From NCBI GenBank assembly GCA_934631025.1, contig CAKTXR010000012.1, positions 1-64,000 on the forward strand: a stretch of DNA of 64,000 bases, given 5' to 3'. Below, piece after piece: positions 40,620 to 49,084 of the stretch (its first letter is position 1; each line of letters begins with the position of its first letter). The position numbers were made by a program, and so were the translations under genes. The notes beneath the pieces were generated by a model. That model did not search any database. It was not told the origin of the DNA and worked only from the letters and a program-made list of their open reading frames with translations. The DNA is from an uncultured Clostridia bacterium (GTDB taxonomy: Bacteria > Bacillota > Clostridia > Christensenellales > Aristaeellaceae).

Positions 40620-41876
40620 ATGAACAGCACAGAAAAGACCGAAAAGGCCGTCCGAGATTTCCTCAAGGGCGTCTCGGAAACGAACCGCGTCTATTTCGTC
40701 GGCTCGACGACAAAAAATCCGCTCGAATATCAGCCGAACGAAACGATGACCTTCAGGCTCCGCGTCAAGACCGAGACGGAATATCTGCCAGTCCCCTTCA
40801 TCGCCTATTCCTGCGAGGGCGAGGATGGCGTAAAAACCGAGGGCTGCGTATCCCCCGCCGAGGACGGCTGGTTCTACTTTGACACGTCGATCCGGCGTGA
40901 CGGCTTCGTACACGTCATCGCCAAAGCGTGCGACGAAAATAAAAACGTCCTTGAAGGCGTCGACATCTTCGAGGGCGGCGCAGGCGCGGCCATTGACAAA
41001 ATCACGATGGGCACCGAGGAGCCGGCCGACTATCTCGCCTTCTGGGACGAGCTTAAGCGGAAGGTGCGCGGCACCGAGCCGGAAATCCTCTTTCAGGAGC
41101 GCTTCGAAAAGGAGAATCTTGCCGATTTCGAGCTGTACGATATGCGTATCAAGGCGCCCGACGGCGATTTTGCGACGTTCTTCATGGCTTATCCGAAAAA
41201 CGCCGAAAAAGGCAGCCTGAAGCTGCGCGTCCTGACGCACGGCTACGGCGTGTGCGACGTCTGCCAGAACGACGCCTGCGCGCAGGAGGGCACGCTGACC
41301 GTGTTCATCAGCGCCCACGCGATCCTCTCGCGGCAGAATCCGGACTACTACACGGCGCTCTACGACGGCCCGCTGAAAGGCTTCGGCTTCGACAACGCCG
41401 AAAATCAGGACCCGCACACCACATACTGGGCGAAGATGTTCATGCGCGATATGCAGGCCGTGCGCTTCGCGCTGGAAAGCCCGCTCTGGAACGGAAAGGA
41501 CGTACTCTTCTCCGGCGGCAGCATGGGCGGCATGCGCGCGTGCAATCTGGCGGCGCACACAAACGTCGCCACCGAATGCGCGCTGGAGATTCCGTGGTTC
41601 AGCGATCTGGGCGGCCACAAGAACTGCGCGCGGCTGTACGGCTGGCGGCCGGATTACGAAAACGGCGTGCGCTATTTCGACACGGCCGTCGCGGCAAAGC
41701 ACCTGAAGTGCCCCGTGACGATCTCCGCCGGACTGGGCGATTACGTCTGCCCGCCGTCGGGCGAAATGGCGCTCTATAACGCGATCTCCACGCCCAGGCA
41801 GATCACGTTCATCCAGAATCAGACGCACCCCTATCGGCCGCTCGAGCCGATGAAGTATACGCTGTGCAAAGGCTGA
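40620..41876 (+). CDS. Acetylxylan-esterase-like alpha/beta hydrolase
   Basis: A 418-aa cytoplasmic protein. The C-terminal half is an alpha/beta hydrolase of the AXE1/cephalosporin-C deacetylase type with Ser in GGSMGG (near residue 301), Asp in GLGDYVCPPS (near 374) and His in NQTHPYRP (near 403). The first ~130 residues form a beta-sandwich-like domain (YQPNETMTFRLRVKTETEYL) of a kind often fused to such esterases. It follows pncB by 18 bases with an AGGAGG site. It may remove acetyl groups from imported oligosaccharides; the substrate is inferred from family only. Confidence 0.87.
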   Translation: MNSTEKTEKAVRDFLKGVSETNRVYFVGSTTKNPLEYQPNETMTFRLRVKTETEYLPVPFIAYSCEGEDGVKTEGCVSPAEDGWFYFDTSIRRDGFVHVIAKACDENKNVLEGVDIFEGGAGAAIDKITMGTEEPADYLAFWDELKRKVRGTEPEILFQERFEKENLADFELYDMRIKAPDGDFATFFMAYPKNAEKGSLKLRVLTHGYGVCDVCQNDACAQEGTLTVFISAHAILSRQNPDYYTALYDGPLKGFGFDNAENQDPHTTYWAKMFMRDMQAVRFALESPLWNGKDVLFSGGSMGGMRACNLAAHTNVATECALEIPWFSDLGGHKNCARLYGWRPDYENGVRYFDTAVAAKHLKCPVTISAGLGDYVCPPSGEMALYNAISTPRQITFIQNQTHPYRPLEPMKYTLCKG

Positions 41877-41897
41877 CGACCTGCGCCGCGCAGACGA

Positions 41898-41933
41898 CAA
41901 AAAGCCGCGTCCATGACAGGAACGCGGCCTTTT
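41898..41933. terminator. Bidirectional terminator between esterase and coat genes
   Basis: A GCCGCGT/ACGCGGC stem, extended by CC/GG, is flanked by A5 on the left and T4 on the right, so it can serve both convergent genes. Confidence 0.8.
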
Positions 41934-41947
41934 GCGGATTGGAGCGG

Positions 41948-42238
41948 TCAGCCCAGCTGCTGCTGCATCTGCTGGAACTTCTCCCGCGCGGCGTTGACGT
42001 CGGCGACGGGCGCGTCCTTGGTCGGATACCATCCCAGCTGATTCATCTGGTCGAATATGGTATACTGATTCTGGACGCATTCGGTGAAGTTCTGCGTGAG
42101 CACCTGGCGCAGCTGCGGGCAGGACGCCTCGGGAATAAACGTGCCATAGCCGCTGATCAGATACTTCTCCTCGGACAGCAGATCCTCGATCTTATCCTGA
42201 TCGGTCATCACCTGAGGGCAGTTGTTGATCGTATTCAT
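41948..42238 (-). CDS. CotF-type spore coat protein
   Basis: A 96-aa protein of the Coat_F family. The sequence TDQDKIEDLLSEEKYLISGY-GTFIPEASCPQLR-QVL and the C-terminal FDQMNQLGWYPTKDAP match the family pattern (helical bundle ending in M-x-x-x-G-W-Y). Such proteins occur in the spore coat of Bacilli and Clostridia, and homologues also exist as general stress-like proteins. AGGGGGAT lies before the ATG. A second small coat-like gene lies directly upstream. Its presence is relevant because sigG in this window is broken. Confidence 0.88.
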   Translation of the reverse strand: MNTINNCPQVMTDQDKIEDLLSEEKYLISGYGTFIPEASCPQLRQVLTQNFTECVQNQYTIFDQMNQLGWYPTKDAPVADVNAAREKFQQMQQQLG

Positions 42239-42254
42239 GCTTCATCCCCCTCTC

Positions 42255-42461
42255 TTACGCATGGCTGACAAGGTAGTCCAGCAGCCGGTCGAAGCGTTCG
42301 CGATGATGGCGGGCAATGCCGTCCGCCATGTTCTTCAGCGTCGGGTTTTCGAAGCTCTGGGCGTATTGCTGCGCCTTCTTGCAGGCCAGAAACTCGTGCT
42401 GGAGCTGATCTTCGAGTATGGTCAGAGACTTGGTCTGAATCGCCATGGAACCGTTGGCCAT
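42255..42461 (-). CDS. Small CotF-associated spore coat-like protein
   Basis: A 68-aa helical protein (LTILEDQLQHEFLACKKAQQ, NPTLKNMADGIARHHRERFD-RLLDYL). It resembles the small coat-like or ferritin-like helix-pair proteins that commonly precede cotF in Clostridia. GGGGAGG lies before the ATG, and the CotF gene follows 16 bases later, so the two form an operon. No clear SigE or SigK promoter was identified upstream; the intergenic region to recX is only 79 bases. Confidence 0.8.
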   Translation of the reverse strand: MANGSMAIQTKSLTILEDQLQHEFLACKKAQQYAQSFENPTLKNMADGIARHHRERFDRLLDYLVSHA

Positions 42462-42540
42462 TGGTGTTCCCTCCCCGCATAGACTTGGATTTGCGCTCGA
42501 AATCCGTCCTTAGCATGACCCGAAAAGGAGAGCTTCTTTC

Positions 42541-43176
42541 ATGGGAATGATTACCGGCATAGAGCTGACGAAGAGCCGCGCCGCCGTCTATGTGGACGGC
42601 ACGCTCTTTCTGCGCATGAAACGCAGTTTTTTTGACGAGCTGCCGCTTGAAGAGGGCGACGATCTCGACGAGGAGGACTATCTGAACCGCCTGAGCGCCC
42701 GCCAGTCGAAGCCCGCCTACGAGGCCGCTCTCGATATGCTCTCCGACCGCGACATGACCGCCGACGCGCTCAAGAAGGCGCTCATGCGGCGCGGCTTCCT
42801 CGAACCGGTGGCCGACGCGGTGCGCGACCGGCTGATCGAAAACCGCCTTCTGGACGATCAGCGCTTCGCTCAGCGCTATGTCGAGCTGCGCAAGGACAGT
42901 GCCATGGGACGCTATGCCCTCAAGCGCAAGCTGCGCGCCAAGGGGATCGACGAGGACACCGCCGGCGACGCGCTCGAACAGCTCGACGACGAGTCGCAGC
43001 TGGCCGCGGCCGCCGAGCTGGCGAAAAAACTGTCCAAGCGCTACGCCGCCCTGCCCGGCTATGAAGCGCGCGCCAAGCTCTCACAGGCGCTGGCTCGGCG
43101 CGGCTTTTCATGGGACATTGTACGCGAGGCCGTCGAGCGGGCGCGGCCGGACGGCGACGAATTCGACGATATCTGA
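42541..43176 (+). CDS. recX: Regulatory protein RecX
   Basis: RecX binds RecA filaments and limits recombination. The 211-aa protein has the three-repeat helical pattern of the family: ALDMLSDRDMTADALKKALM, DRLIENRLLDDQRFAQRYVE and LKRKLRAKGIDEDTAGDALE. The N-terminal ~60 residues (VYVDGTLFLRMKRSFFDELP) form the beta extension common in Firmicute RecX. AAAGGAGAG precedes the ATG. It is divergent from the coat genes; recA is not in the window. Confidence 0.93.
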   Translation: MGMITGIELTKSRAAVYVDGTLFLRMKRSFFDELPLEEGDDLDEEDYLNRLSARQSKPAYEAALDMLSDRDMTADALKKALMRRGFLEPVADAVRDRLIENRLLDDQRFAQRYVELRKDSAMGRYALKRKLRAKGIDEDTAGDALEQLDDESQLAAAAELAKKLSKRYAALPGYEARAKLSQALARRGFSWDIVREAVERARPDGDEFDDI

Positions 43177-43205
43177 AACGCTCCCCTCGGCAAAAAACAC
43201 CATAG

Positions 43206-43249
43206 AAAACGGACTGCCTTTCTCAAACAGAAGGGCAATCCGTTTTTTT
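43206..43249. terminator. Bidirectional terminator after recX
   Basis: A long stem with mismatches (AAAACGGAC arm against ATCCGTTTT, plus TGCC/GGCA and TTCT/AGAA) is flanked by A4 and T7 and lies between convergent recX and the NPCBM-protein gene. Confidence 0.88.
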
Positions 43250-43256
43250 ATGCTGC

Positions 43257-44492
43257 TCAGATCAGGCGCGGCTTTTCGACGACCGGATAGACGAACTTTG
43301 TCAGCGGATCGCAGACGCGCGTGTCGCAGACATAGATCGTCAGCTTTTTCGCGCCGCCCAGCGGCACATGAACCGGCGTGGGCGGCGTGCTCTCATCGAT
43401 CGCTCCGCTGCGCCAGACGCACTGATCGTCCAGCCGGATCTCGAAGAACACGCTCGTCTCGTTGCCGCGCGCGTGGAAGGGAATCCGCTCGGGCGCATGG
43501 AAGCGCTGAACGCCCAGCCGCGCCTCGAAGGCCGTCAGTCCGCAGCCGGGCAGCGTATAGGCGACCCACGCCTCGCGCCGTCCCTGATAGCTGGGCGCCA
43601 TCATGGGCAGCAGGCACAGCCCGTGCGTATCGCCCTCGCCGATATCCAGCGCCGTCGGCGAATCAAAGCGCTCGCCCGGAATATAGTCGATCATCGGCTC
43701 GTAGTTGAACATATTGTCCACATCGCAGGCCAGCGGCTCAAGCTCGACCAGAGCAATCGCCCCAACGTCCTTCGCCGTGCCGTCGGCCAGGCGCGAAAGC
43801 GTCAGCATGACGTCGGCCAGCAGCTGCGCGCCCGTCATGGCGCTGCGGTAGGCCGATTCCTCCGCCGCCCGCTGATCGCCCCGCCGAAGCGCGCCCATCA
43901 GATTGGGAATCTCGGCGATGGACAATCGCTTGTCCTTCTCCAGCTCCTCGCACAGCCGCCAGCACAGCATTTCCTCGCTGTCGGCCAGCAGGCGCGGCGT
44001 ATAGGGCACGCTGTCGGGCAGATCGGCAAAGACGGCCTCCATGAAGGCGTGCGTCATGTAGCGCCACTTTCCCATGGGATACATCGCCGTGACCATGCGG
44101 TTGTCGGTGGTGTGCGCGGCCTGAACGGTGTCCCCGATCAGATGCGACAGCGTGCCCGCCGCCTTCACGCCCAGCTCGTCGCGGCCCGCCCGCAGCGATT
44201 CGACGGACAGATGAATCAGATAGCGGAACACGATCGGATAGGTCTCGCGCAAACGCAGCGTATCGAATATGGTCTGCGCGGGGCGCGGCCCCTGCTCGGT
44301 CGGGATCTGATCCAGCTCGCGCCAGAGCGGATCCCAGCTGCTCTTGTCCTTCGCGTCCTCGCCGAAGATATACGCGTCCGGATAGGTCGACGAAACCGCC
44401 GCGTCCTCAATATGCACGCCCCAGACCGGATACTTGTCCTCAACCTTGCGGCACGCCCAGCGCGCCATTCTCATGTGCATAACGCCGTCCAT
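43257..44492 (-). CDS. Zinc-dependent phospholipase C-like protein with C-terminal NPCBM domain
   Basis: A 411-aa protein without a signal peptide. The N-terminal ~250 residues are helical and contain LSHLIGDTVQAAHTTDN, the His/Asp pattern of zinc-dependent phospholipase C or S1/P1 nuclease folds; this assignment is tentative. Residues ~280-405 resemble the NPCBM carbohydrate-binding module (LTAFEARLGVQ, ETSVFFEIRLDDQCVWRSGA, then VPLGGAKKLTIYVCDTR). It is last in a cassette with a Gfo/Idh/MocA enzyme and a sugar isomerase (31-base gap), suggesting a sugar-related job. I do not know a described protein with this pairing of domains. Confidence 0.72.
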   Translation of the reverse strand: MDGVMHMRMARWACRKVEDKYPVWGVHIEDAAVSSTYPDAYIFGEDAKDKSSWDPLWRELDQIPTEQGPRPAQTIFDTLRLRETYPIVFRYLIHLSVESLRAGRDELGVKAAGTLSHLIGDTVQAAHTTDNRMVTAMYPMGKWRYMTHAFMEAVFADLPDSVPYTPRLLADSEEMLCWRLCEELEKDKRLSIAEIPNLMGALRRGDQRAAEESAYRSAMTGAQLLADVMLTLSRLADGTAKDVGAIALVELEPLACDVDNMFNYEPMIDYIPGERFDSPTALDIGEGDTHGLCLLPMMAPSYQGRREAWVAYTLPGCGLTAFEARLGVQRFHAPERIPFHARGNETSVFFEIRLDDQCVWRSGAIDESTPPTPVHVPLGGAKKLTIYVCDTRVCDPLTKFVYPVVEKPRLI

Positions 44493-44523
44493 TGTTTTTT
44501 CCTTCTTTTCTCAGCTTACTTTT

Positions 44524-45363
44524 TTATCTTGCTTTGTCAAACGAAAGCCCTGCCCTTTCGGCCACGCCCCGCAGGTATGCGATCGCACGGTCATAGTCCG
44601 CCTCGTCCGGCAAATGTTCGGCCATCACGGGCACATCCCCCAGCGCCGCGCACTCCCTCAGCAGCGTCTCGTGGTCAAATTCGCCCTCGCCGGCGGGCAC
44701 CTCGGAAAGATGCGTGGTCAGCGCGCCGGAAATGGCGATATCCTTGACGTGTACGGAGCAGATTTTCTCGCCGAACGCCCTGAAATAAGCGCGCGTCAAT
44801 TCGCCCGTTCGGTAGATCTTATCTGCGCCGCTGATCATATTCACCATGTCGACGTGTACGCCGAACGCCCTGCGATCGACGGCCTCGATGAGCGCGCGCA
44901 TATCGTCCTCGCCGGTGGGATACATCCAGGGCATCGGTTCGAGCGCATAGCGGCATTTTTCAAGCCCCGCTTCGTCGATCATGCGCCGCGTCAGCGCGAC
45001 GACGCGCTCAAACGTCGCCGGCGTGAGATTGTCCCTGTGCGGGCCGTCCCACTGGCCGCTCAGCGAGCCGGAAATGTTGACGCAGCAGCGCGCGCCCACC
45101 CGCTCGGCCTGACGCATCCGCGCGGCGCAATACCGGACGTTCCGCGCCGCTCTTTCGGGATCGGGATCGAGCAGATTGTTCCACACGCCCACCTCGGCGA
45201 TCACCAGATCATGCCGCGCGGCCGCCTCGCAGAATTCGGCTTCACGCTCGCGCGGCGCGTCGACCGGCAGCGGCCAGTACGCCGCACCATAGCCCTTCAC
45301 GACGTGCTGGAGCGCCCATTCCTTGCCCGTCGTCCAGTGATAAACCGGCGCGCCCAGTCTCAT
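44524..45363 (-). CDS. Sugar phosphate isomerase/epimerase family protein
   Basis: A 279-aa TIM-barrel protein of the xylose-isomerase-like (AP_endonuc_2) superfamily. Metal-ligand regions are visible: Glu in YALEPMPWMYPTGEDDM, Asp/His in VHVDMVNMISG, His in VHVKDIAIS and Glu in VMAEHLPDE. It is translationally coupled to the upstream dehydrogenase gene (its ATG overlaps that TGA), so I place the start at 45363; the longer frame upstream is overlap. It probably interconverts a keto-sugar intermediate made by its partner. Confidence 0.88.
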   Translation of the reverse strand: MRLGAPVYHWTTGKEWALQHVVKGYGAAYWPLPVDAPREREAEFCEAAARHDLVIAEVGVWNNLLDPDPERAARNVRYCAARMRQAERVGARCCVNISGSLSGQWDGPHRDNLTPATFERVVALTRRMIDEAGLEKCRYALEPMPWMYPTGEDDMRALIEAVDRRAFGVHVDMVNMISGADKIYRTGELTRAYFRAFGEKICSVHVKDIAISGALTTHLSEVPAGEGEFDHETLLRECAALGDVPVMAEHLPDEADYDRAIAYLRGVAERAGLSFDKAR

Positions 45364-46373
45364 CGCGCGTCGCCCCCTCTCGTCTCCTCGGGATAGATCA
45401 CGCCCCAGTCGTGCCGCAGACGCGTCATGAGCCGGCTCATCATCAGCGATTCGGACAGCGGCATCAGCGGCGATTCCGTTTTTCCGCTCAGCAGGCATTC
45501 GGCGACGTGCTCAAACTCGTGCCAGTGGCCGCGCTTCTCCGCCGGAAAGCGATAGTCGCGCGTCTCGCCGCTATTCAGGCGCAGCGTCAGCGCCGTGGGG
45601 CTTAAAAAGCCGTCCAGCTCAATGCTGCCCTTCGAGCCGTAAATGAACTCGGTCGCGCGGCCGGTCAGGTCAAAGCCGCAGGTGAAATGCGCCGTCGCGC
45701 CGCTCTCGTATTGCATCTGAACCGACGCGCGCATATCCGCGCCGGTCGGGGCTGGCATAAACAGGCTCTGGACGGTCTTGACGCGCGTGTCCAGCGCCAT
45801 GACTGTCGCGCCAAGACAATATATGCCCAGATCAAGCAGTGAGCCGCCGCCCAGCTTCATCGAAAACAGGCGATGATCCTTCTTGCTGTCGTCGTAGTCC
45901 ACGCCGCACAGGAAGGCCGATTCGACGTGCCGCACCTCGCCGATCACGCCCGCATCCAGCAGCTCGCGCACCCGCGCGACGGCCGGAAAGAAGCGTGTCC
46001 ACAGCCCTTCCATCAGGAAGACGCGCTTTTCGCGCGCAAAATCGATCATGCGGCGGCATTCATCCTCATAAAGCGGCATGGGCTTTTCGCACAGCACCGC
46101 CTTGCCGTGCGCCATCATCAGCATCGCGTCGTCATAATGCCGGTTGTTGGGCGTGGCGATATAGACCAGATCGATCTGATCGCTTGCCGCCATCTCCTCA
46201 TAGCTGCCATAGGCTGTCTCAATGCCGTACTTTGCCGCGGCCGCGCGGGCGCGCTCAAGGCTGCGCGAAGCGATCGCCGCCACGCGGATGGACGGCGCTT
46301 TCGCAATATCGCCCATAATCCAGTCCACAATCATGCCTGTTCCGAGAATCCCCATGCGCACGGGCTTTTCCAT
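45360..46373 (-). CDS. Gfo/Idh/MocA family oxidoreductase
   Basis: A 337-aa NAD(P)-dependent sugar dehydrogenase with the Rossmann motif GILGTGMIVDWIMGDIAKAP, the catalytic AVLCEKPMPLYEDECRRMID and the C-terminal domain MKLGGGSLLDLGIYCLGATV. It resembles dihydrodiol dehydrogenase-like members more than the enzyme at 30422-31477, so the two are not recent duplicates. It leads a three-gene operon with the isomerase and the NPCBM protein. The substrate is unknown. No strong promoter was found; a TATACT at about 46403-46408 (minus) has only a poor -35. Confidence 0.92.
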   Translation of the reverse strand: MEKPVRMGILGTGMIVDWIMGDIAKAPSIRVAAIASRSLERARAAAAKYGIETAYGSYEEMAASDQIDLVYIATPNNRHYDDAMLMMAHGKAVLCEKPMPLYEDECRRMIDFAREKRVFLMEGLWTRFFPAVARVRELLDAGVIGEVRHVESAFLCGVDYDDSKKDHRLFSMKLGGGSLLDLGIYCLGATVMALDTRVKTVQSLFMPAPTGADMRASVQMQYESGATAHFTCGFDLTGRATEFIYGSKGSIELDGFLSPTALTLRLNSGETRDYRFPAEKRGHWHEFEHVAECLLSGKTESPLMPLSESLMMSRLMTRLRHDWGVIYPEETRGGDAR

Positions 46374-46450
46374 ACTCTCATCCTCCCAGACGATTCTGGC
46401 TACAGTATAACATCAACCGCCGTGTTTTTCCAGAGTTTTTTACGCAATGA

Positions 46451-46479
46451 TTGCGTTTTTCGTTCCGCTGTGGTAAAAT
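46451..46479 (+). promoter_or_regulatory. Probable promoter of the beta-lactamase-fold gene
   Basis: TTGCGT (46451-46456), a 17-bp spacer and TAAAAT (46474-46479), 32 bases before the ATG. Confidence 0.65.
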
Positions 46480-46510
46480 GCAGTCATCAACGCGATAAGG
46501 AGTTTTGCAA

Positions 46511-47515
46511 ATGAAGCTGACTGAGTGTCTCGACCGCCTGCTGGACGAGGGGCTGGTTTCGAACATCGCCGTGCGCGTCGGGCGCTTTGATACGGTGCTG
46601 GCGGACGTGTATCGCTCCGCCGACAGAAAAATCGACGAAAATACGCGCTTCGACATGGCCTCGGTCACAAAGGTCATGGCCACGACGCCGCTGGCGCTCA
46701 TGGCGCTCGAACAGGGCGCGTTTACGCTCGATACGCCCGTCTCGGCGTTTTTCCGTGATGCGCGCGGGCTGACCATACGCCATCTGCTCACCCACACCAT
46801 CGGCATCGGCCACAAGCCGCTCAATCTGGCGGGAAACACCTACGACAACATCGCCGACTATATCCTCTCCATCCCCGCCGACATTCCCGCCGGCACGGAT
46901 GTGCTGTACAGCTGCCCCGGCTTCATACTGCTGGGCAAAATCCTCGAACAGATTTACGGGCGGCGGCTGGACGTGCTGTTCATGGAGCGCATCGCCGCGC
47001 CGCTCAAGCTGACGCGCAGCCGCTTCCTGCCTGGTGACGACAGCAACACCGTCAATTCAAATGTGTCCGATGCGGAAATCGGCCTTGTCAACGACTACAA
47101 CTGCCGCTTTCTGGGCGGCGTGGCCGGCAACGCGGGGCTGTTTTCGTGCATTGCCGACGCGGAAAAGTACGTCCGCACACTCTTGAACGGCGGCGCGCCC
47201 CTTTTAAAGCGTGAAACGCTGGCTGCGGCTTTCCAGAATTACACACCAGCTATGAGCGAATCGCGTGCGCTGGGATTCGTCTATGTGGATGAAAAGTATG
47301 CGCAGACCGGCCGGCTCTTTCCCGCGGGCAGCATCGGCCACTGTGGCCACACCGGCCAGTCGATCTTCTGCGATCCGAAAAGCGGCCTGTACGTCATCAT
47401 ACTCAGCGACGCGACCCGCGCCACCGTCGTCAAATACGGCGGCGAGCGCTATGATCTGGTGATGGATATGCGCGTGCGGATTCACAACGTCATTGCAGAC
47501 TCTGGTCTATTTTGA
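46511..47515 (+). CDS. Serine hydrolase of the beta-lactamase/penicillin-binding fold
   Basis: A 334-aa class C beta-lactamase-like protein without a signal peptide. The catalytic SxxK is SVTK (Ser51, Lys54), the second motif YxN is replaced by YSC (Tyr133), and the third appears as GHTG. Such cytoplasmic members are usually esterases or D-aminopeptidases rather than antibiotic-resistance enzymes, so resistance should not be inferred. ATAAGGAG lies before the ATG at 46511; a TTG two codons upstream is less likely. It stands alone and is convergent with lysA. Confidence 0.88.
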   Translation: MKLTECLDRLLDEGLVSNIAVRVGRFDTVLADVYRSADRKIDENTRFDMASVTKVMATTPLALMALEQGAFTLDTPVSAFFRDARGLTIRHLLTHTIGIGHKPLNLAGNTYDNIADYILSIPADIPAGTDVLYSCPGFILLGKILEQIYGRRLDVLFMERIAAPLKLTRSRFLPGDDSNTVNSNVSDAEIGLVNDYNCRFLGGVAGNAGLFSCIADAEKYVRTLLNGGAPLLKRETLAAAFQNYTPAMSESRALGFVYVDEKYAQTGRLFPAGSIGHCGHTGQSIFCDPKSGLYVIILSDATRATVVKYGGERYDLVMDMRVRIHNVIADSGLF

Positions 47516-47536
47516 CACGTTTGAAAAATTGTACAC

Positions 47537-47581
47537 AAAAAGCGACTAAAGTCTGTTATAAGCAGGCTTCAGTCGCTTTTT
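47537..47581. terminator. Bidirectional terminator between the serine hydrolase gene and lysA
   Basis: A stem AAAAAGCGACT/AGTCGCTTTTT with an inner AAG-CTG/CAG-CTT extension can act on both strands (A5 and T5 flanks). Confidence 0.88.
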
Positions 47582-47612
47582 CAATGTCAGGAATAGACCG
47601 TCGTCTCTTCTG

Positions 47613-48869
47613 TTACGGCTCCAGATGATCGAAATCGAGCGTCGCAAAATAGTCGGCGGGGGTTTCGGCGCGGCGGATCTGGCGGAAGGAGCCGTCCTCT
47701 CTGAGCAGCACCTCGGCGGAGCGCAGGCGGCCGTTGTAGTTATAGCCCATCGAGAAGCCGTGCGCGCCGGTATCGTGGATGGCGAGATAGTCGCCCTCGT
47801 CGATTTCGGGCAGCATGCGGTCGATGGCGAATTTATCGTTGTTTTCGCACAGAGAGCCGACCACGTCGTATTTGTGATCGCAGGGCGCGTTTTCCTTGCC
47901 CAGCACGGTGATATGGTGGTATGCGCCGTACATCGCGGGGCGCATGAGGTTGGCGGCGCAGGCGTCCACGCCGATATAGTGCTTATAGGTGTCCTTGTGA
48001 TGGATGGCCCTGGTGATCAGCCAGCCGTTCGGGCCGGCCATGAAGCGCCCCAGTTCGGTGGCGATACGCACGTCGCCGATATGTGCCGGCACGACGATCT
48101 CCTCGAACACCTCGCGCACGCGTTCGCCCACGCGGATGATGTCCACCGGCTGCTCCTCCGGCCGATACGGAATACCCACGCCGCCGGAGAGATTGAGCAG
48201 GAAGAACTCCGCGCCCAGCTCCTCGTGCAGCTCGACCGCCGTCTTAAACAGCAGCCGCGCCATCGTGGGATAATAGTCCTCGTCGATCATGTTGCTGGCG
48301 AGAAAGGAATGCAGGCCGAATTTCTTCACGCCGCGATCCATCAGCTTCTTAATGCCCTCGGTCAGCTGCGCGCGGGTGAAGCCGTATTTGGAATCGCCCG
48401 GCCGCCCCATGACCGTGTTGCCGGAGACGAAATCGCCGCCGGGATTGAAGCGGCAGCAGATTTTCTCGGGCAGACCGCCGTGCTGCTCCAGAAATTCGAT
48501 GTGCGTAATGTCGTCCAGATTGATGATGGCGTTCAGCTTGCGCGCATATTCATACTCTCCCGCCGGCGTCTCATTGGAGGAGAACATGATCTGATCGCCG
48601 GAAAAGCCGACCTTCTCGGCCATCATCAGCTCGCACAGCGAGGCGCAGTCCACGCCGCAGCCCTCCTGCTTGAGGATGTTCAGTATGACGGGGTTGGGCG
48701 TGGCCTTGACGGCGAAATACTCCTTATAGCCGGAATTCCAGCCGAAGGCCCTGTTCATTTTGCGCGCATTCTCGCGCAGGCCCTGTTCAGAATAGAGATG
48801 AAAGGGCGTCGGTATTTCGGCGTCGATTTTACGGACGAGATCCAGGGAGGGCGCTTGTTTGACAGCCAC
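47613..48869 (-). CDS. lysA: Diaminopimelate decarboxylase
   Basis: LysA makes L-lysine from meso-diaminopimelate, the last step of the pathway. The 418-aa PLP enzyme has the PLP lysine in YFAVKATPNP (Lys55), LNLSGGVGIPYRPEEQP (phosphate-binding glycines), ATELGRFMAGPNGWLI and VGSLCENNDKFAIDRMLPEI with the active-site Cys from the other subunit. The start is GTG; its ribosome-binding site is weak. The -10 box lies about 40 bases upstream, leaving no room for a lysine riboswitch. It could also act on a related substrate, since carboxynorspermidine-type paralogues exist, but the motifs favour LysA. Confidence 0.9.
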   Translation of the reverse strand: MAVKQAPSLDLVRKIDAEIPTPFHLYSEQGLRENARKMNRAFGWNSGYKEYFAVKATPNPVILNILKQEGCGVDCASLCELMMAEKVGFSGDQIMFSSNETPAGEYEYARKLNAIINLDDITHIEFLEQHGGLPEKICCRFNPGGDFVSGNTVMGRPGDSKYGFTRAQLTEGIKKLMDRGVKKFGLHSFLASNMIDEDYYPTMARLLFKTAVELHEELGAEFFLLNLSGGVGIPYRPEEQPVDIIRVGERVREVFEEIVVPAHIGDVRIATELGRFMAGPNGWLITRAIHHKDTYKHYIGVDACAANLMRPAMYGAYHHITVLGKENAPCDHKYDVVGSLCENNDKFAIDRMLPEIDEGDYLAIHDTGAHGFSMGYNYNGRLRSAEVLLREDGSFRQIRRAETPADYFATLDFDHLEP

Positions 48870-48907
48870 GGTAATGCCCCGCTTTCGTGTATTTTTATTC
48901 GCGTCCT

Positions 48908-48936
48908 ATTATATAACCGCATGGTCGCGCTGTCAA
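48908..48936 (-). promoter_or_regulatory. Consensus SigA promoter of lysA
   Basis: On the minus strand TTGACA (48931-48936), a 17-bp spacer and TATAAT (48908-48913), exact consensus, about 40 bases before the GTG. Confidence 0.92.
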
Positions 48937-49021
48937 ATCAATCGCTGTTAAATAATGCGCGACTCGAACTGAACGACAAAAACATTCCCCCTCACGCCGC
49001 CCTGCCAGCGCCCATTCAGGC

Positions 49022-49050
49022 TTGACAAAGGCGGCGGCGTATGATATAAG
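49022..49050 (+). promoter_or_regulatory. SigA-type promoter of the FAD oxidoreductase pair
   Basis: TTGACA (49022-49027), a 17-bp spacer and TATAAG (49045-49050), 35 bases before the first gene. Confidence 0.82.
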
Positions 49051-49084
49051 TAAATATACAAAAAATAAAAGGCAGGAACAGCTT

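Noticed and set aside
39090..42080. 996-codon open frame on the minus strand
   Set aside because: Antisense to pncB and the esterase gene, which have clear families and start sites. Product composition is that of a shadow frame.
46511..47515. Antibiotic-resistance beta-lactamase
   Set aside because: No signal peptide and YSC instead of YxN; the fold is shared with esterases and peptidases, so resistance is not supported.
48870..48910. Lysine riboswitch before lysA
   Set aside because: Only about 40 bases separate the -10 box from the start codon, too short for the aptamer.
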